DNA of 64,000 nucleotides from NCBI RefSeq assembly GCF_015709455.1, contig NZ_JADNQW010000005.1:186001-250000 (forward strand), in the 5' to 3' direction. The notes below the pieces were generated by a model. The model ran no database searches. It saw only the letters and a program-made list of their open reading frames with translations, and was not told the DNA's origin. Made by a program: the position numbers and the translations under genes. This document shows positions 8,711 through 18,375 of the stretch, piece after piece (positions within the stretch are counted from its first letter, which is position 1; every line of letters begins with the position of its first letter). Source of the DNA: Methylosinus sp. H3A (GTDB lineage Bacteria > Pseudomonadota > Alphaproteobacteria > Rhizobiales > Beijerinckiaceae).

Positions 8711-9045
8711 TACCCCTCGCTCCGAATAGCCCATTTGGCCGACGCTTCATCATTCTCGCCGCCATCGTCGCCTACGCGGTGATCTTTTCTTCTTCGGCGC
8801 GAGCCTCCGGCTCGTCGATGCCGTGGGAAACGCCGCTCAATCAAATTCTCGAATCCATCCAGGGCCCGGTCGCCAAGATCATCTCCGTCATCATCATCAC
8901 GGTGACGGGACTGACACTCGCCTTTGGCGACACATCGGGCGGCTTTCGGCGCCTGATCCAGATCGTCTTCGGCCTGTCGATCGCCTTCGCCGCCAGCTCC
9001 TTCTTCCTCTCCTTCTTCTCCTTCTCCGGCGGAGCGCTGATCTGA
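8707..9045 (+). CDS. trbC: Conjugative pilin TrbC (VirB2 family)
   Basis: 112 residues with a cleavable N-terminal segment ending around SSARASGSS, then two hydrophobic helices (IISVIIITVTGLTLAF and IVFGLSIAFAASSFF) separated by a short polar loop, the layout of VirB2/TrbC pilins. The presumed maturation enzyme is TraF at 1184-1729. Start overlaps the trbB stop, stop overlaps the trbD start. Confidence 0.9.
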   Translation: MIPLAPNSPFGRRFIILAAIVAYAVIFSSSARASGSSMPWETPLNQILESIQGPVAKIISVIIITVTGLTLAFGDTSGGFRRLIQIVFGLSIAFAASSFFLSFFSFSGGALI

Positions 9046-9323
9046 TGAGCGGGTTCAACAGCGCCGAGAATGTGCCCGGCTTCTTCGTCCCTGTACATCG
9101 GGCGCTGACCGATCCGATCCTGCTCGGCGGCGCGCCGCGGGCGGTCGCGATCGCCAATGGCACGCTCGCCGCAGCGATCGCGCTCGGTCTTCGCCTCTGG
9201 CTTCCCGGCGCGCTGTTCTGGGCTGTCAGCCACAGCGCCGCGGTCTGGGCGGCGAAGCGCGATCCGCAATTCGTCGAGGTCGTGCGCCGTCATCTTCGAT
9301 ATCCGGCCTATTTCGGCGTGTGA
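9045..9323 (+). CDS. trbD: TrbD (VirB3 family) inner-membrane protein
   Basis: 92 residues starting MSGFNSAENVPGFFVPVHRALT, the usual TrbD opening, followed by TDPILLGGAPRAVAI and two membrane segments. VirB3-type proteins work with the VirB4/TrbE ATPase, which is the next gene. The ATG at 9045 shares its A with the trbC stop. Confidence 0.9.
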   Translation: MSGFNSAENVPGFFVPVHRALTDPILLGGAPRAVAIANGTLAAAIALGLRLWLPGALFWAVSHSAAVWAAKRDPQFVEVVRRHLRYPAYFGV

Positions 9324-9330
9324 GGCCGCC

Positions 9331-11766
9331 ATGCTGAACCTCGCCGAATATCGTGGCCGCCCGAGCAGCCTCGCCGATTTCCTGCCCTGGGCCGCCCTCG
9401 TCGCCGAAGGCGTCGTCCTCAACAAGGACGGCTCGTTTCAGCGCACGGCGCGCTTCCGCGGACCCGATCTCGACAGCGCGACGCCGGCCGAGCTCGTCGG
9501 CGTGACGGCCCGCCTCAACAATGCGCTGCGCCGTCTCGGCTCCGGCTGGGCCATTTTCGTCGAAGCCGATCGGGCGCCGGCGCAGCATTATCCGCACGAC
9601 CGCTTTCCCGACGCGGCCTCCGCGCTCGTCGATCTCGAACGACAGAACGCCTTCGAGGAGGCGGGCGCGCATTTCGAGAGTCGGTATTTCCTGACGCTCC
9701 TCTGGCTGCCGCCGGAGGAGGACGCGTCGCGCGCAGAGAATTGGCTCTATGAAGGCCTCGCGCAAGACGGCGTCGATCCATGGGAGCTGCTGCGCGGCTT
9801 CATCGATCGCACCGATCGCGTGCTGCAATTGGTCGAGAGCTTCATGCCCGAGGCGGAATGGCTCGACGACGGCGAGACGCTCACCTTCCTGCATTCGGCG
9901 ATCTCGACGCGCCGGCAGCGCGTCCGCGTCCCGGAAACGCCTATGCACCTCGACGCTTTGCTCGCCGACGAGCCGCTCGCCGGCGGCCTGGAGCCACGGC
10001 TGGGAAGCGAGCATCTGCGCATTCTGACCATCGTCGGCTTTCCGGGCGTGACCCACCCCGGCATTCTCGACGAGCTCGATCGTCTCGCCTTTCCTTATCG
10101 CTGGTCGACGCGCGCTATCTTGCTCGACAAGACGGAAGCCGTTCGGCTGCTGACGAAGATCAGGCGGCAGTGGTTCGCCAAGCGCAAATCCGTCGCCGCC
10201 ATCATCAAGGAAGTGATGACCAACGAAGCGTCGACCCTCGTCGACTCCGATGCGGCGAACAAGGCCGCCGACGCCGACGTCGCGCTGCAGGAGCTCGGCG
10301 CGGATGACGTCGGCGAGGCCTATGTCACCGCCACTGTCGCCGTCTGTGACGAAGACCCTGCCATTGCGACGGAACGGCTCCGCCTCGTCGAGAAGGCGAT
10401 CCAGGGCCGCGACTTCACCTGCATAGTCGAAGGCGTGAATGCGGTCGAAGCCTGGCTCGGCTCTCTTCCAGGTCACGCCTACGCCAATGTCCGCCAGCCG
10501 CCGATCTCGACGCTCAATCTCGCCCATATGATTCCGCTCTCCGCCGTCTGGGCGGGAGCGGACAGAGACGAGCATCTTCGCGCCTCTCCCTTGCTCTTCG
10601 GTAAGACCGAGGGCTCGACGCCGTTCCGCTTCTCGCTCCATGTCGGCGACGTCGGCCATACGCTGATCGTCGGTCCGACCGGCGCCGGCAAATCTGTGCT
10701 GCTGTCGCTGATGGCGATGCAGTTTCGCCGATATGCGCGCGCGCAAATCTTCGCCTTCGATTTCGGCGGCTCGATCCGCGCGGCGGCGCTCGCCTGCGGC
10801 GGCGATTGGCACGATCTCGGCGGCGGCCTGTCGGCCGGCTCCGAGGACAGCGTGTCGCTCCAGCCGCTCGCCCGCATCGACGACGCGGCCGAGCGCGCCT
10901 GGGCGGCCGAATGGGTAGCCGCCATTCTCGCCAAGGAAGGCGCCGCCATCGACCCGACGGCGAAGGAGCATATCTGGTCGGCGCTCACCTCGCTCGCATC
11001 GTCACCGCCCGGTGAACGCACGCTCACCGGTCTCGCCGTCTTGTTGCAATCGACCGCCCTAAAGCAGGCGCTTCAGCCCTATTGCGTCGGTGGTCCATTC
11101 GGCCGGCTGCTCGACGCTGAAGAGGAGCGTCTCGGCTATTCCAACTTCCAGGCTTTCGAGACGGAAGGCCTCATCGGCGCAGGCGCCGCCGCGGCCGTGC
11201 TCACCTATCTTTTCCATCGCCTCGAGCAACGCCTCGACGGACGGCCCACCTTGCTCGTCATCGACGAGGGCTGGCTCGTCCTCGACGATCCCGCCTTTGC
11301 ACGCCAGCTGCGCGAATGGCTGAAAACCTTGCGGAAGAAGAACGCCTCCGTCGTCTTCGCCACGCAGTCGCTCTCCGACATCGACAATAGCCCGATCTCG
11401 CCGGCGATCGTCGAGAGCTGTCCGACCCGCATCTTCCTCCCGAACGAACGGGCGATCGAGCCGCAGATCACCGCGATCTATCGCCGCTTCGGCCTCAACG
11501 ATCGCCAGATCGAGATCATCGCCCGAGCGACGCCCAAGCGCGACTATTACTGCCAATCGCGGCGCGGCAATCGCCTCTTCGAACTGGGGCTCGGACCGAT
11601 CGGCCTCGCTCTTTGCGCCGCCTCCTCCAAGAGCGACCACGCCGAAATCGAGCGCATCCTCGCCGAGCACGGGCCGGATGGATTCCTGCGTGGATGGCTG
11701 ATCGAGCGCGGGCTCGAATGGGCAGCCGACCTCATCCCCGACCTCACCAATCTGGAGTTTTCCTGA
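9331..11766 (+). CDS. trbE: Conjugation ATPase TrbE (VirB4 family)
   Basis: 811 residues beginning MLNLAEYRGRPSSLADFLPW at 9331; open frame upstream is trbD shadow. N-terminal CagE/VirB4 domain to about residue 420, then the motor domain with Walker A IVGPTGAGKSVLLSLMA, Walker B TLLVIDEGWLVLDD, and the downstream KTLRKKNASVVFATQSLSDI. It energises pilus biogenesis and substrate translocation at the inner membrane. Overlaps trbJ by ATGA. Confidence 0.94.
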   Translation: MLNLAEYRGRPSSLADFLPWAALVAEGVVLNKDGSFQRTARFRGPDLDSATPAELVGVTARLNNALRRLGSGWAIFVEADRAPAQHYPHDRFPDAASALVDLERQNAFEEAGAHFESRYFLTLLWLPPEEDASRAENWLYEGLAQDGVDPWELLRGFIDRTDRVLQLVESFMPEAEWLDDGETLTFLHSAISTRRQRVRVPETPMHLDALLADEPLAGGLEPRLGSEHLRILTIVGFPGVTHPGILDELDRLAFPYRWSTRAILLDKTEAVRLLTKIRRQWFAKRKSVAAIIKEVMTNEASTLVDSDAANKAADADVALQELGADDVGEAYVTATVAVCDEDPAIATERLRLVEKAIQGRDFTCIVEGVNAVEAWLGSLPGHAYANVRQPPISTLNLAHMIPLSAVWAGADRDEHLRASPLLFGKTEGSTPFRFSLHVGDVGHTLIVGPTGAGKSVLLSLMAMQFRRYARAQIFAFDFGGSIRAAALACGGDWHDLGGGLSAGSEDSVSLQPLARIDDAAERAWAAEWVAAILAKEGAAIDPTAKEHIWSALTSLASSPPGERTLTGLAVLLQSTALKQALQPYCVGGPFGRLLDAEEERLGYSNFQAFETEGLIGAGAAAAVLTYLFHRLEQRLDGRPTLLVIDEGWLVLDDPAFARQLREWLKTLRKKNASVVFATQSLSDIDNSPISPAIVESCPTRIFLPNERAIEPQITAIYRRFGLNDRQIEIIARATPKRDYYCQSRRGNRLFELGLGPIGLALCAASSKSDHAEIERILAEHGPDGFLRGWLIERGLEWAADLIPDLTNLEFS

Positions 11767-12509
11767 TGGCCGCTCGCTCTTTTCGCCGCGCGGGCCTGTT
11801 CTCCGCCGTGGCTCTCTCGCTTCTCATCATCGCCGATCCGACGCCTGCGCAGATCGTCGTCTACGATCCGACCAATTTCTCGCAGAACGTGCTCACCGCC
11901 GCGCGCGAGCTGCAGCAGATCAATAATCAGATCCAGAGCCTCGCCAATGAGGCGCAGATGCTGACCAATCACGCCCGCAATCTCGCGAGCCTGCCGCTCT
12001 CGACGCTGAGCCAGCTCCAGACGACGATCCAGAAGACGCAATCGCTGCTCGCCCAGGCGCAGCACATCGCCTTCGACGTTCAGCAGATCGAATCCGCCTT
12101 CGCGACGACCTATGGTTCGGCGTCGACGAGCGCCTCCAGCTCGGGACTGATCGCCACGGCGCAGACGCGTTGGCGCAATTCGGTCGCCGCCTTCGAGGAT
12201 TCGTTGAAGGTACAGGCCGGCGTCGTCGGCAACATCTCGAGCAACGGCTCCGCCATGTCGTCGCTGACCTCCGCCAGCCAGACGGCGACCGGCGCGCTGC
12301 AGGCGGCGCAGGCCGGGAATCAGCTGCTCGCGCTGCAATCGCAGCAGCTCTCCGATCTCGTCGCCGTGGTCGCGGCGAAGAGCCGCGCCGATGCGCTGGA
12401 ACAATCGCGCATCACGGCGACCGAGGCGCAGGGACAGGAGCAGTATCGTCGCTTTTCGACGCGCTCCGGCTATCAGCCGGGCAATGTCACCATGTTCCAC
12501 GGCAATTGA
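11766..12509 (+). CDS. trbJ: TrbJ (VirB5-like) conjugal transfer protein
   Basis: 247 residues with a signal peptide (hydrophobic 9-25, cleavage near PTPAQ). The mature part starts IVVYDPTNFSQNVLTA and is almost entirely alpha-helical with many Gln/Asn heptads, as in TrbJ/VirB5 minor pilus-tip proteins. The tail YRRFSTRSGYQPGNVTMF is the usual end of the family. In RP4, TrbJ/TrbK products also influence entry exclusion. Confidence 0.9.
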   Translation: MAARSFRRAGLFSAVALSLLIIADPTPAQIVVYDPTNFSQNVLTAARELQQINNQIQSLANEAQMLTNHARNLASLPLSTLSQLQTTIQKTQSLLAQAQHIAFDVQQIESAFATTYGSASTSASSSGLIATAQTRWRNSVAAFEDSLKVQAGVVGNISSNGSAMSSLTSASQTATGALQAAQAGNQLLALQSQQLSDLVAVVAAKSRADALEQSRITATEAQGQEQYRRFSTRSGYQPGNVTMFHGN

Positions 12510-12518
12510 GGCGCGCTG

Positions 12519-12833
12519 ATGGGACGATGGGACATATGGCGCGCCGGCGCGATCCTCATTCTGATCGCCACATTGGTCGCGACTCTCTCCGCGATCGATT
12601 TCGATGCGCCTGCGCCAGTCGTCCGTGACGCCGGCGCGTCCTACGGCATCGTTCCCGACGATCTTTCCGCCGAGCTGCGCCGCTGCGGCGCGCTCGCGCT
12701 CCAGAATGCCGAAGACCAGCGCTGTGAGGCGGTCTGGACGAAGAACCGCCGCCGCTTCTTCGGCAGGCCGGCGCGGCCGACGCCTCCCACGGCCGCGCCG
12801 GCCGCTGCTACATCGAAAGGCGCCGCGCCATGA
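12519..12833 (+). CDS. Putative entry exclusion protein TrbK-alt
   Basis: 104 residues: one N-terminal membrane helix (AGAILILIATLVATLSA), then a short periplasmic domain with two cysteines, ELRRCGALALQNAEDQRCEAVW, and a Pro/Ala tail. This pattern between trbJ and trbL is the TrbK-alt family, thought to prevent redundant transfer into a cell already carrying the element. No lipobox is seen, unlike classical TrbK. Confidence 0.8.
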   Translation: MGRWDIWRAGAILILIATLVATLSAIDFDAPAPVVRDAGASYGIVPDDLSAELRRCGALALQNAEDQRCEAVWTKNRRRFFGRPARPTPPTAAPAAATSKGAAP

Positions 12834-14167
12834 ATATCGGCGTCATCGACACCTTTCTGAACACCTTCACGACCTATATCGATTCCGGCTTCGGCTTGCT
12901 GAAGGGCGACGTCGCCTATCTCTCCTCCACGCTGATCGCGATCGACATCACGCTCGCCGGCCTGTTCTGGGCCTGGGGCGCCGACGAGGATGTGATCCAG
13001 AGGCTCGTCAGGAAGACGCTCTACATCGGCTTCTTCGCCTTCCTCATTACCAATTTCAACAAGCTCTCGGGAATCGTCTTCAATAGCTTCGCCGGCGTCG
13101 GCCTCAAGGCCGGCGGCTCTTCGGTGTCGACCACTGAGTTCCTGCGGCCGGGCCGTCTCGCTCAGGTCGGCCTCGACGCCGGTCAGCCGCTGCTCGACGC
13201 GGCGAGCCAGATGATGGGCTTTGCGTCCTTCTTCGCCAATTTCGTTCAGATCGCCGTGCTGATGATTTCCTGGCTGCTGATCATCATCGCCTTCTTCATC
13301 CTTTCCGTGCAGCTCTTCGTCACGCTGATCGAGTTCAAGCTGACGACGCTCGCCGGCTTCGTGCTCATTCCTTTCGCGCTCTTCAACAAGACCGCCTTTC
13401 TCGCCGAGAAGGTGCTCGGCAACATCGTCGCCTCGGGCGTGAAAGTGATGACGCTCGCCGTCATCGTCGGAATCGGCTCGGGACTCTTCTCGCAATTCAC
13501 GACAAGCTATGGCGGCGAGCAGCCGACGATCGAGCAGACGCTCTCGGTCGTGCTCGCCGCGCTCGCCATGCTCGGACTCGGCATATTCGGTCCCGGCATT
13601 GCCACCGGCCTCGTCTCCGGCGCGCCGCAGCTCGGCGCCGGCGCGGCGGTCGGAACCGGCGTCGCCGTCGCGGGCGCCGGTATGGTCGGAGGCGCAGCGC
13701 TCGGCCTCGCCGGAAGGGGAGCGACGGCCGCCGCCTCGGGCGCCGCCGCCACCGCGCGCGGCGGGGCGAGGCTCGCCGGCGGGGCCGCTTCCGCCTATGC
13801 GCTCGGTTCGGCCGCCGAGTCCGGGCCTTCGGCTGTCGCCGCCGGACTTGCCGGCGTCGGCCGAGCGGCGGGCGCCGTCGCAACGGCTCCGTTCCGCCGC
13901 GCGGCCGCACGCGCGGCGAACTCCTTGGCCGAGAACTATTCCGCCGGCGCGCGCGCCGCCTTCGCAGCGACTGGCGGTTCGGCAACGACAGGCGCGGTCG
14001 GCGACGGCGCAACCAGCGCTCCGCCAGCGAATGCGCCGCCCGCCTGGGCGCAGCGCATGAAACGAAATCAGCTCGCGAGCCACGGCGCGTCGACCGCCGC
14101 GCATGTCATTCAGTCCGGCGACAGCCACGGCGGCGGCCATTCCGTCGATCTCTCACAACAGGAATAG
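12830..14167 (+). CDS. trbL: TrbL (VirB6 family) polytopic membrane channel protein
   Basis: 445 residues. Residues 1-260 carry several membrane segments (DITLAGLFWAWG, VLMISWLLIIIAFFILSVQLFV, FVLIPFALFNKTAF, VMTLAVIVGIGSGLF, VLAALAMLGLGIFGPGIATGL). The C-terminal 180 residues are an Ala/Gly-rich low-complexity tail. VirB6-like proteins form part of the inner-membrane path for DNA. Overlaps the TrbK-alt stop by ATGA. Confidence 0.92.
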   Translation: MNIGVIDTFLNTFTTYIDSGFGLLKGDVAYLSSTLIAIDITLAGLFWAWGADEDVIQRLVRKTLYIGFFAFLITNFNKLSGIVFNSFAGVGLKAGGSSVSTTEFLRPGRLAQVGLDAGQPLLDAASQMMGFASFFANFVQIAVLMISWLLIIIAFFILSVQLFVTLIEFKLTTLAGFVLIPFALFNKTAFLAEKVLGNIVASGVKVMTLAVIVGIGSGLFSQFTTSYGGEQPTIEQTLSVVLAALAMLGLGIFGPGIATGLVSGAPQLGAGAAVGTGVAVAGAGMVGGAALGLAGRGATAAASGAAATARGGARLAGGAASAYALGSAAESGPSAVAAGLAGVGRAAGAVATAPFRRAAARAANSLAENYSAGARAAFAATGGSATTGAVGDGATSAPPANAPPAWAQRMKRNQLASHGASTAAHVIQSGDSHGGGHSVDLSQQE

Positions 14168-14170
14168 ACC

Positions 14171-14854
14171 ATGTTCCGACGCGCCTCGGTGCGCTATGGC
14201 CGCACGCCCGAACCGGAGACGCCCTATCAGAGAGCCGCGCAAGTCTGGGACGAGCGCATCGGCTCCGCGCGGGTCCAGGCGAAGAACTGGCGGCTGATGG
14301 CTTTCGGCTCGCTGCTCTTGTCCTGCGGCCTCGCGGCCGGTCTCGTCTGGCAGTCGACGCATGGGACCGTCGTCCCCTGGGTCGTTCAAATCGATCGGCT
14401 CGGCGAGGCGCACGCCGTCGCGCCGGCGACGGCCGATTACACGCCGTCCGATCCGCAGATCGCCTGGTATCTCGCCCGCTTCATCAAGGATGTGCGCGCC
14501 GCGCCCGCCGACCCGGTCGTCGTCCGGCAGAGTTGGCTGCAGGCCTACGACTTCACGACGACGGCGGGAGCCGCCGCGCTCAACGACTATGCGCGCGCCA
14601 ACGATCCCTTCGCCAGGCTCGGCAAGCAGCAGATCGCCGTCGACGTCTCCAGCGTCATTCGCGCCTCGGCCGACTCGTTCCGCGTCGCCTGGATCGAGCG
14701 CCGCTATCAGGACGGCGCGCTCGCCGACACCACGCGATGGACGGCGATCCTCACCATCGTCATCCAGTCGCCGACCGACGCCGATCGCCTCCGCAAGAAT
14801 CCTCTCGGCGTCTACGTCAACGCCATCAACTGGTCGAAGGAGCTCGGACAATGA
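14171..14854 (+). CDS. trbF: TrbF (VirB8 family) assembly protein
   Basis: 227 residues. A cytoplasmic N-terminus with PETPYQRAAQVWDERIGSAR is followed by one membrane helix (about 40-60) and a periplasmic VirB8 domain with IAWYLARFIKDVRAAPADP and WTAILTIVIQSP. It nucleates the transfer complex in the inner membrane and contacts TrbG/TrbI. Overlaps trbG by ATGA. Confidence 0.92.
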   Translation: MFRRASVRYGRTPEPETPYQRAAQVWDERIGSARVQAKNWRLMAFGSLLLSCGLAAGLVWQSTHGTVVPWVVQIDRLGEAHAVAPATADYTPSDPQIAWYLARFIKDVRAAPADPVVVRQSWLQAYDFTTTAGAAALNDYARANDPFARLGKQQIAVDVSSVIRASADSFRVAWIERRYQDGALADTTRWTAILTIVIQSPTDADRLRKNPLGVYVNAINWSKELGQ

Positions 14855-15921
14855 CCCGGCCGAATTTCCTGAAAGCCGGCGATCCGGCTTCGCACATCGC
14901 CGCGAACATGCGGTTCCGGATAGGCGGAAACGCATCTCTCCGTAAAGCCGGCTTGGCTACTCTGCTCATCTCCGCCGCGTCGCTCGCCGGATGCGCGAAA
15001 TTCATTCCGCCCGACATCGATTACGACGACGCCGCGCCGGCGCGGCTCTCCGCCGATCCGCCGGCGCCGGTGAAAATCGTCACGCTCGCCAAGCCTCTTC
15101 CCTTGCCGGGCCAATTGAAGCCGCTTCCCGCCGGCAAGGCGCCGCCCGAGCCCGCCGATCCGGCCGTGCGCGTCAATCAGGCCAACGCCGCCGCCCGTGT
15201 GCAGCCGGCGCGCGATGGATTCATCAATGCCGTGCAGGTCTATCCCTTCTCGAGCGGCGCGCTCTATCAGGTCTATGCCGCGCCCGGGCAAATCACCGAC
15301 GTCGCCTTGCAGGAGGGCGAACAACTCGTCGGCTCTGGCCCTGTTGCCGCGGGCGACACCGTCCGCTGGATCATCGGCGACACGGAGAGCGGCGCCGGCG
15401 CGACCAGAAAAATCCACATCATCGTCAAGCCGACGCGGCCCGACCTCGTCACAAATCTCGTCGTCAACACCGATCGGCGCACCTATCTGCTCGAGCTGCG
15501 ATCGACCGAGAAGACCTACATGGCCTCGGTCTCCTGGCAATATCCCGAAGATCAGCTCATCGCCTTGCGCCGGCAAAACGTTACTGCGGAATCCGCGGCG
15601 CCGATCGCGACCGGCGTCGACGTCTCCACGCTGAATTTCCGCTATGCGATCCAGGGCGACAGTCCGGCGTGGCGGCCGCTACGCGCCTTCGACGATGGAT
15701 CGAAGGTCTATATCGAATTCCCGACGGGGATTCGCCAGGGCGAGACGCCGCCGCTCTTCGTCATCGGTCCGGCCGGCGGATCGGAACTCGTCAATTATCG
15801 CGTGAGTCGCAACTACTACATCGTCGATCGCCTCTTCGCCGCCGCCGAGCTCCGCCTTGGAGACGCGGACAGCGAAAGGCGCGTGCGCATCGTCCGCACC
15901 GATGGAAGGCCGCGGTCATGA
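14851..15921 (+). CDS. trbG: TrbG (VirB9 family) outer-membrane complex protein
   Basis: 356 residues. The start at 14851 gives a charged leader, then a hydrophobic stretch and LAGCAK, which looks like a lipobox or signal-peptide end. The VirB9 domain holds YPFSSGALYQVYAAPGQITD, GDTVRWIIGD and TRKIHIIVKPTRPDL, and ends with SRNYYIVDRLF. It forms the core complex across the periplasm with TrbI. The unusually long N-terminal leader (about 30 residues) leaves ATG 14908 as an alternative start. Confidence 0.92.
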   Translation: MTRPNFLKAGDPASHIAANMRFRIGGNASLRKAGLATLLISAASLAGCAKFIPPDIDYDDAAPARLSADPPAPVKIVTLAKPLPLPGQLKPLPAGKAPPEPADPAVRVNQANAAARVQPARDGFINAVQVYPFSSGALYQVYAAPGQITDVALQEGEQLVGSGPVAAGDTVRWIIGDTESGAGATRKIHIIVKPTRPDLVTNLVVNTDRRTYLLELRSTEKTYMASVSWQYPEDQLIALRRQNVTAESAAPIATGVDVSTLNFRYAIQGDSPAWRPLRAFDDGSKVYIEFPTGIRQGETPPLFVIGPAGGSELVNYRVSRNYYIVDRLFAAAELRLGDADSERRVRIVRTDGRPRS

Positions 15922-17123
15922 CGCCGGACGCGAATGACGAGAGGTTCGCTGCGCCACCGATCACCCCGGACCTTCGCCTCCGAGGCGAACGCCCGCGCGT
16001 GACGCGACTGTCGCGCAAAGTGCTGATCGGCATGGCGAGCGTCGCCGCCCTCGCGATCGCCGGCGCGCTCGGCTACGCCCTGCAGCCCCGCGACAGAACC
16101 GGCGCGGCCCAGGAACTCTACAACACGCAGAATCGTCCCGCCGCCGACGGTCTCGCCAACCTGCCCAAGGACTACACGGGAGTGCCGCGCCCGGCGCCGC
16201 CGCTCGGGCCGCCTCTGCCGGGCGATCTCGGCCGGCCCATTCTGAATGCTGGCGCGGCCGGCAATACGACGATTGTCGGCGCATCGGCGTCCGATCCCGA
16301 AGCGCAGCGCCGCGCGCAGGAAGGTGAGGCCGCGCGCGTGAGCCGCCTCTTTGCTCAGACGAGTGAGCGTGAGAGGCCGATCGCGCCGATCGCTCCGACC
16401 ATGATCGCCGCGGGCGACGCTGGCGCAGTCGCGACGCCATCTGTCGACGCCGGCTCCGCGCAGAACATGCAGGATCGCAAGACCGCTTTTCTGACTGCAT
16501 CGACCGATCGGCGAACCGTCAGTCCCGATCGGCTCGCCAAGCCTGCATCGCCGTACGTCGTCCTGGCCGGAACGGTGATCCCCGCCGCGCTCATCACCGG
16601 CCTCCGCTCCGATCTCCCAGGACAGATCACCGCGCAGGTGACCGAAGCGGTCTACGACAGTCCGACAGGGAAATTATTGCTCATCCCGCAGGGCGCGAAA
16701 TTGATCGGCCAATACGACAGTTCCGTCGCCTACGGCCAGAGGCGCGTGCTTCTCGCCTGGACACGGCTAATCATGCCCAACGGGACCTCGATCGTGCTGG
16801 AGCGGCAACCCGGCGCCGACGCGGCCGGCTACGCCGGTCTCGAGGACGAGGTCGACAATCATTGGGACATGCTTCTCAAAGGAGCCGCGCTCTCGACGCT
16901 CCTCAGTATCGGCGCCGAAGCGGGAACGACGGGCAGTGAGAGCAGCCTAATTCAAGCGATCCGTCGCGGCGGCTCCAACAGCGCCAGCCAGACCGGGCAA
17001 TTGCTCGTTCAGCGCCAGCTCAATATCCAGCCCACTCTCACCATTCGCCCGGGCTTTCCTGTTCGCGTGCTCGTGACGCGGGATCTTCTATTGGCTCCAT
17101 ATAAGGAAGGAATGGCGCCGTGA
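15918..17123 (+). CDS. trbI: TrbI (VirB10 family) core complex protein
   Basis: 401 residues from ATG 15918, which overlaps the trbG stop. Residues 35-55 are the single membrane helix (KVLIGMASVAALAIAGALGYAL), followed by a Pro-rich periplasmic linker and a VirB10 beta domain (VLAGTVIPAALITGLRSDLP, KLLLIPQGAKLIGQYDSSV, GFPVRVLVTRDLLL). It spans inner and outer membranes and links TrbE/TraG energy to the pore. Confidence 0.93.
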   Translation: MTPDANDERFAAPPITPDLRLRGERPRVTRLSRKVLIGMASVAALAIAGALGYALQPRDRTGAAQELYNTQNRPAADGLANLPKDYTGVPRPAPPLGPPLPGDLGRPILNAGAAGNTTIVGASASDPEAQRRAQEGEAARVSRLFAQTSERERPIAPIAPTMIAAGDAGAVATPSVDAGSAQNMQDRKTAFLTASTDRRTVSPDRLAKPASPYVVLAGTVIPAALITGLRSDLPGQITAQVTEAVYDSPTGKLLLIPQGAKLIGQYDSSVAYGQRRVLLAWTRLIMPNGTSIVLERQPGADAAGYAGLEDEVDNHWDMLLKGAALSTLLSIGAEAGTTGSESSLIQAIRRGGSNSASQTGQLLVQRQLNIQPTLTIRPGFPVRVLVTRDLLLAPYKEGMAP

Positions 17124-17377
17124 CGAAACTGAAGCTCGGTCCGCTCGCCGACGACAAGCCCGTCAAAATCACCGTCGAGATTCCTGCCTCTCTGCATCGC
17201 GATCTTGCCGCCTATGCCGACGCGCTCGGCCGAGCCAATGGGCAGACCATCGCCGATCCGCTCAAGCTGATTGTTCCGATGCTGCAGCGCTTCATCGCGA
17301 CAGACCGAGCCTTCGCGAAGACACGGACGCGTCCGAAACCTCAACCCGATGTCGCGGAAACCGAAAGGTCAGGATAG
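17120..17377 (+). CDS. DUF2274 protein ending the trb operon
   Basis: 85 residues. MTKLKLGPLADDKPVKITVEIPASLHRDLAAYADAL is the diagnostic DUF2274 opening, reminiscent of a ribbon-helix-helix strand and helix. Always found downstream of trbI in this ICE family; role unknown, possibly regulatory. Its 3' end overlaps by 37 bp the 3' end of the convergent LysR gene. Confidence 0.88.
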   Translation: MTKLKLGPLADDKPVKITVEIPASLHRDLAAYADALGRANGQTIADPLKLIVPMLQRFIATDRAFAKTRTRPKPQPDVAETERSG

Positions 17378-18258
17378 CGGGCGCGCAGCAAACCGAGAAA
17401 TGGTTGCAGCATCGGATTACTGTTCGTCTCTTTCCAATAGGCCGCGAACTGAAGCCGCATTTGCCCACAGTCGCCATGCAGCTCGCGATGAGTCACTCCG
17501 GGGCAGCTAAATCCGGCGGCGCCTTCGAGCAGTGGCGCGACGCCATAACCGGCGCCGACGAGGCTCAGCAGCCTGTCGAGGCTGACATCCTGATAGCTGA
17601 TACGCAAAGAACCCGAGCCGCCGGCCTTCACGCTCAGCAATTGCTCGAGTTCGGAATCGACGCCGCTCCGCGTCAGCAATATCCGATTGTCGCAAAGCTC
17701 CCGCCATTGGATCGCTGGCCGACTATTGAGCGGGTGATTTTCCTGAACGGCGACGACTACCCGTTCGCCCCAGAGCGGCAGAACGCGGTCGTTCCACTTT
17801 CCGCCGCCGGAGGTCAGTATGGCGAGGTCGATCGCGCCGGCGGCGAGCTCGCCGAGCAATCCCTCCTTGGCGCCGTCGACCAGGAGAATATCCGCATCCG
17901 CGATCTGGCGGCGCAACTCCGCGAGCGTCTCCCGCAGATTGCCGGCCGAAAGCGACGAGCAGATCCCTATTCGCAATGGCCTATTTACACCATTGCGTCG
18001 CGTTTTGAATGTGAGGAAGAGGCGGTCCGCTTCATCGACGATGGGCCGCGCCGCATCCAGAAATTCACGACCGACCGGCGTGAGCTTCGTTCCACCCGTC
18101 GTGCGCTCGAACAAATCCACGCCGAGCTCACATTCGAGATCATGCAATCGACGGCTGAGGGTGGATTGACGCGTGTTCAGCGTCTCCGCCGCTTGCCGAA
18201 GGCTTCGATGCCGCGAGGCGACAAGAGCCCATTTCAGATCTCGAAGCTCCGAATTCAC
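17341..18258 (-). CDS. LysR family regulator at the end of the trb operon
   Basis: 305 residues. The winged HTH in residues 5-64 includes SLRQAAETLNTRQSTLSRRLHDLE, and the rest is a LysR substrate-binding domain (PLRIGICSSLSAGNLRETL, DLAILTSGGG, GAGYGVAPLLEG). A convergent LysR gene after DUF2274 is common in related ICEs and is thought to regulate the element, but its target here is not shown. A perfect palindrome lies about 100 bp upstream of its start (18,359-18,375). Confidence 0.88.
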   Translation of the reverse strand: MNSELRDLKWALVASRHRSLRQAAETLNTRQSTLSRRLHDLECELGVDLFERTTGGTKLTPVGREFLDAARPIVDEADRLFLTFKTRRNGVNRPLRIGICSSLSAGNLRETLAELRRQIADADILLVDGAKEGLLGELAAGAIDLAILTSGGGKWNDRVLPLWGERVVVAVQENHPLNSRPAIQWRELCDNRILLTRSGVDSELEQLLSVKAGGSGSLRISYQDVSLDRLLSLVGAGYGVAPLLEGAAGFSCPGVTHRELHGDCGQMRLQFAAYWKETNSNPMLQPFLGLLRARYPDLSVSATSG

Positions 18259-18358
18259 TTGAAAAGCCCGGTTTCACAAGCTGATTTCCAGAATCGGATA
18301 TGCCGGCGACAGGGCCGCCATCGGCCGCTCTAATGCTTCCTACTTCATTGAAAATAAA

Positions 18359-18375
18359 TGGCCTTTTAAAGGCCA
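18359..18375. promoter_or_regulatory. Perfect palindrome upstream of the LysR gene
   Basis: TGGCCTTT-T-AAAGGCCA, 8-bp arms around one base, in the 379-bp gap 18,259-18,637. The gap is AT-richer than its surroundings and has no supported gene. It could be the LysR operator or a small hairpin. Confidence 0.35.
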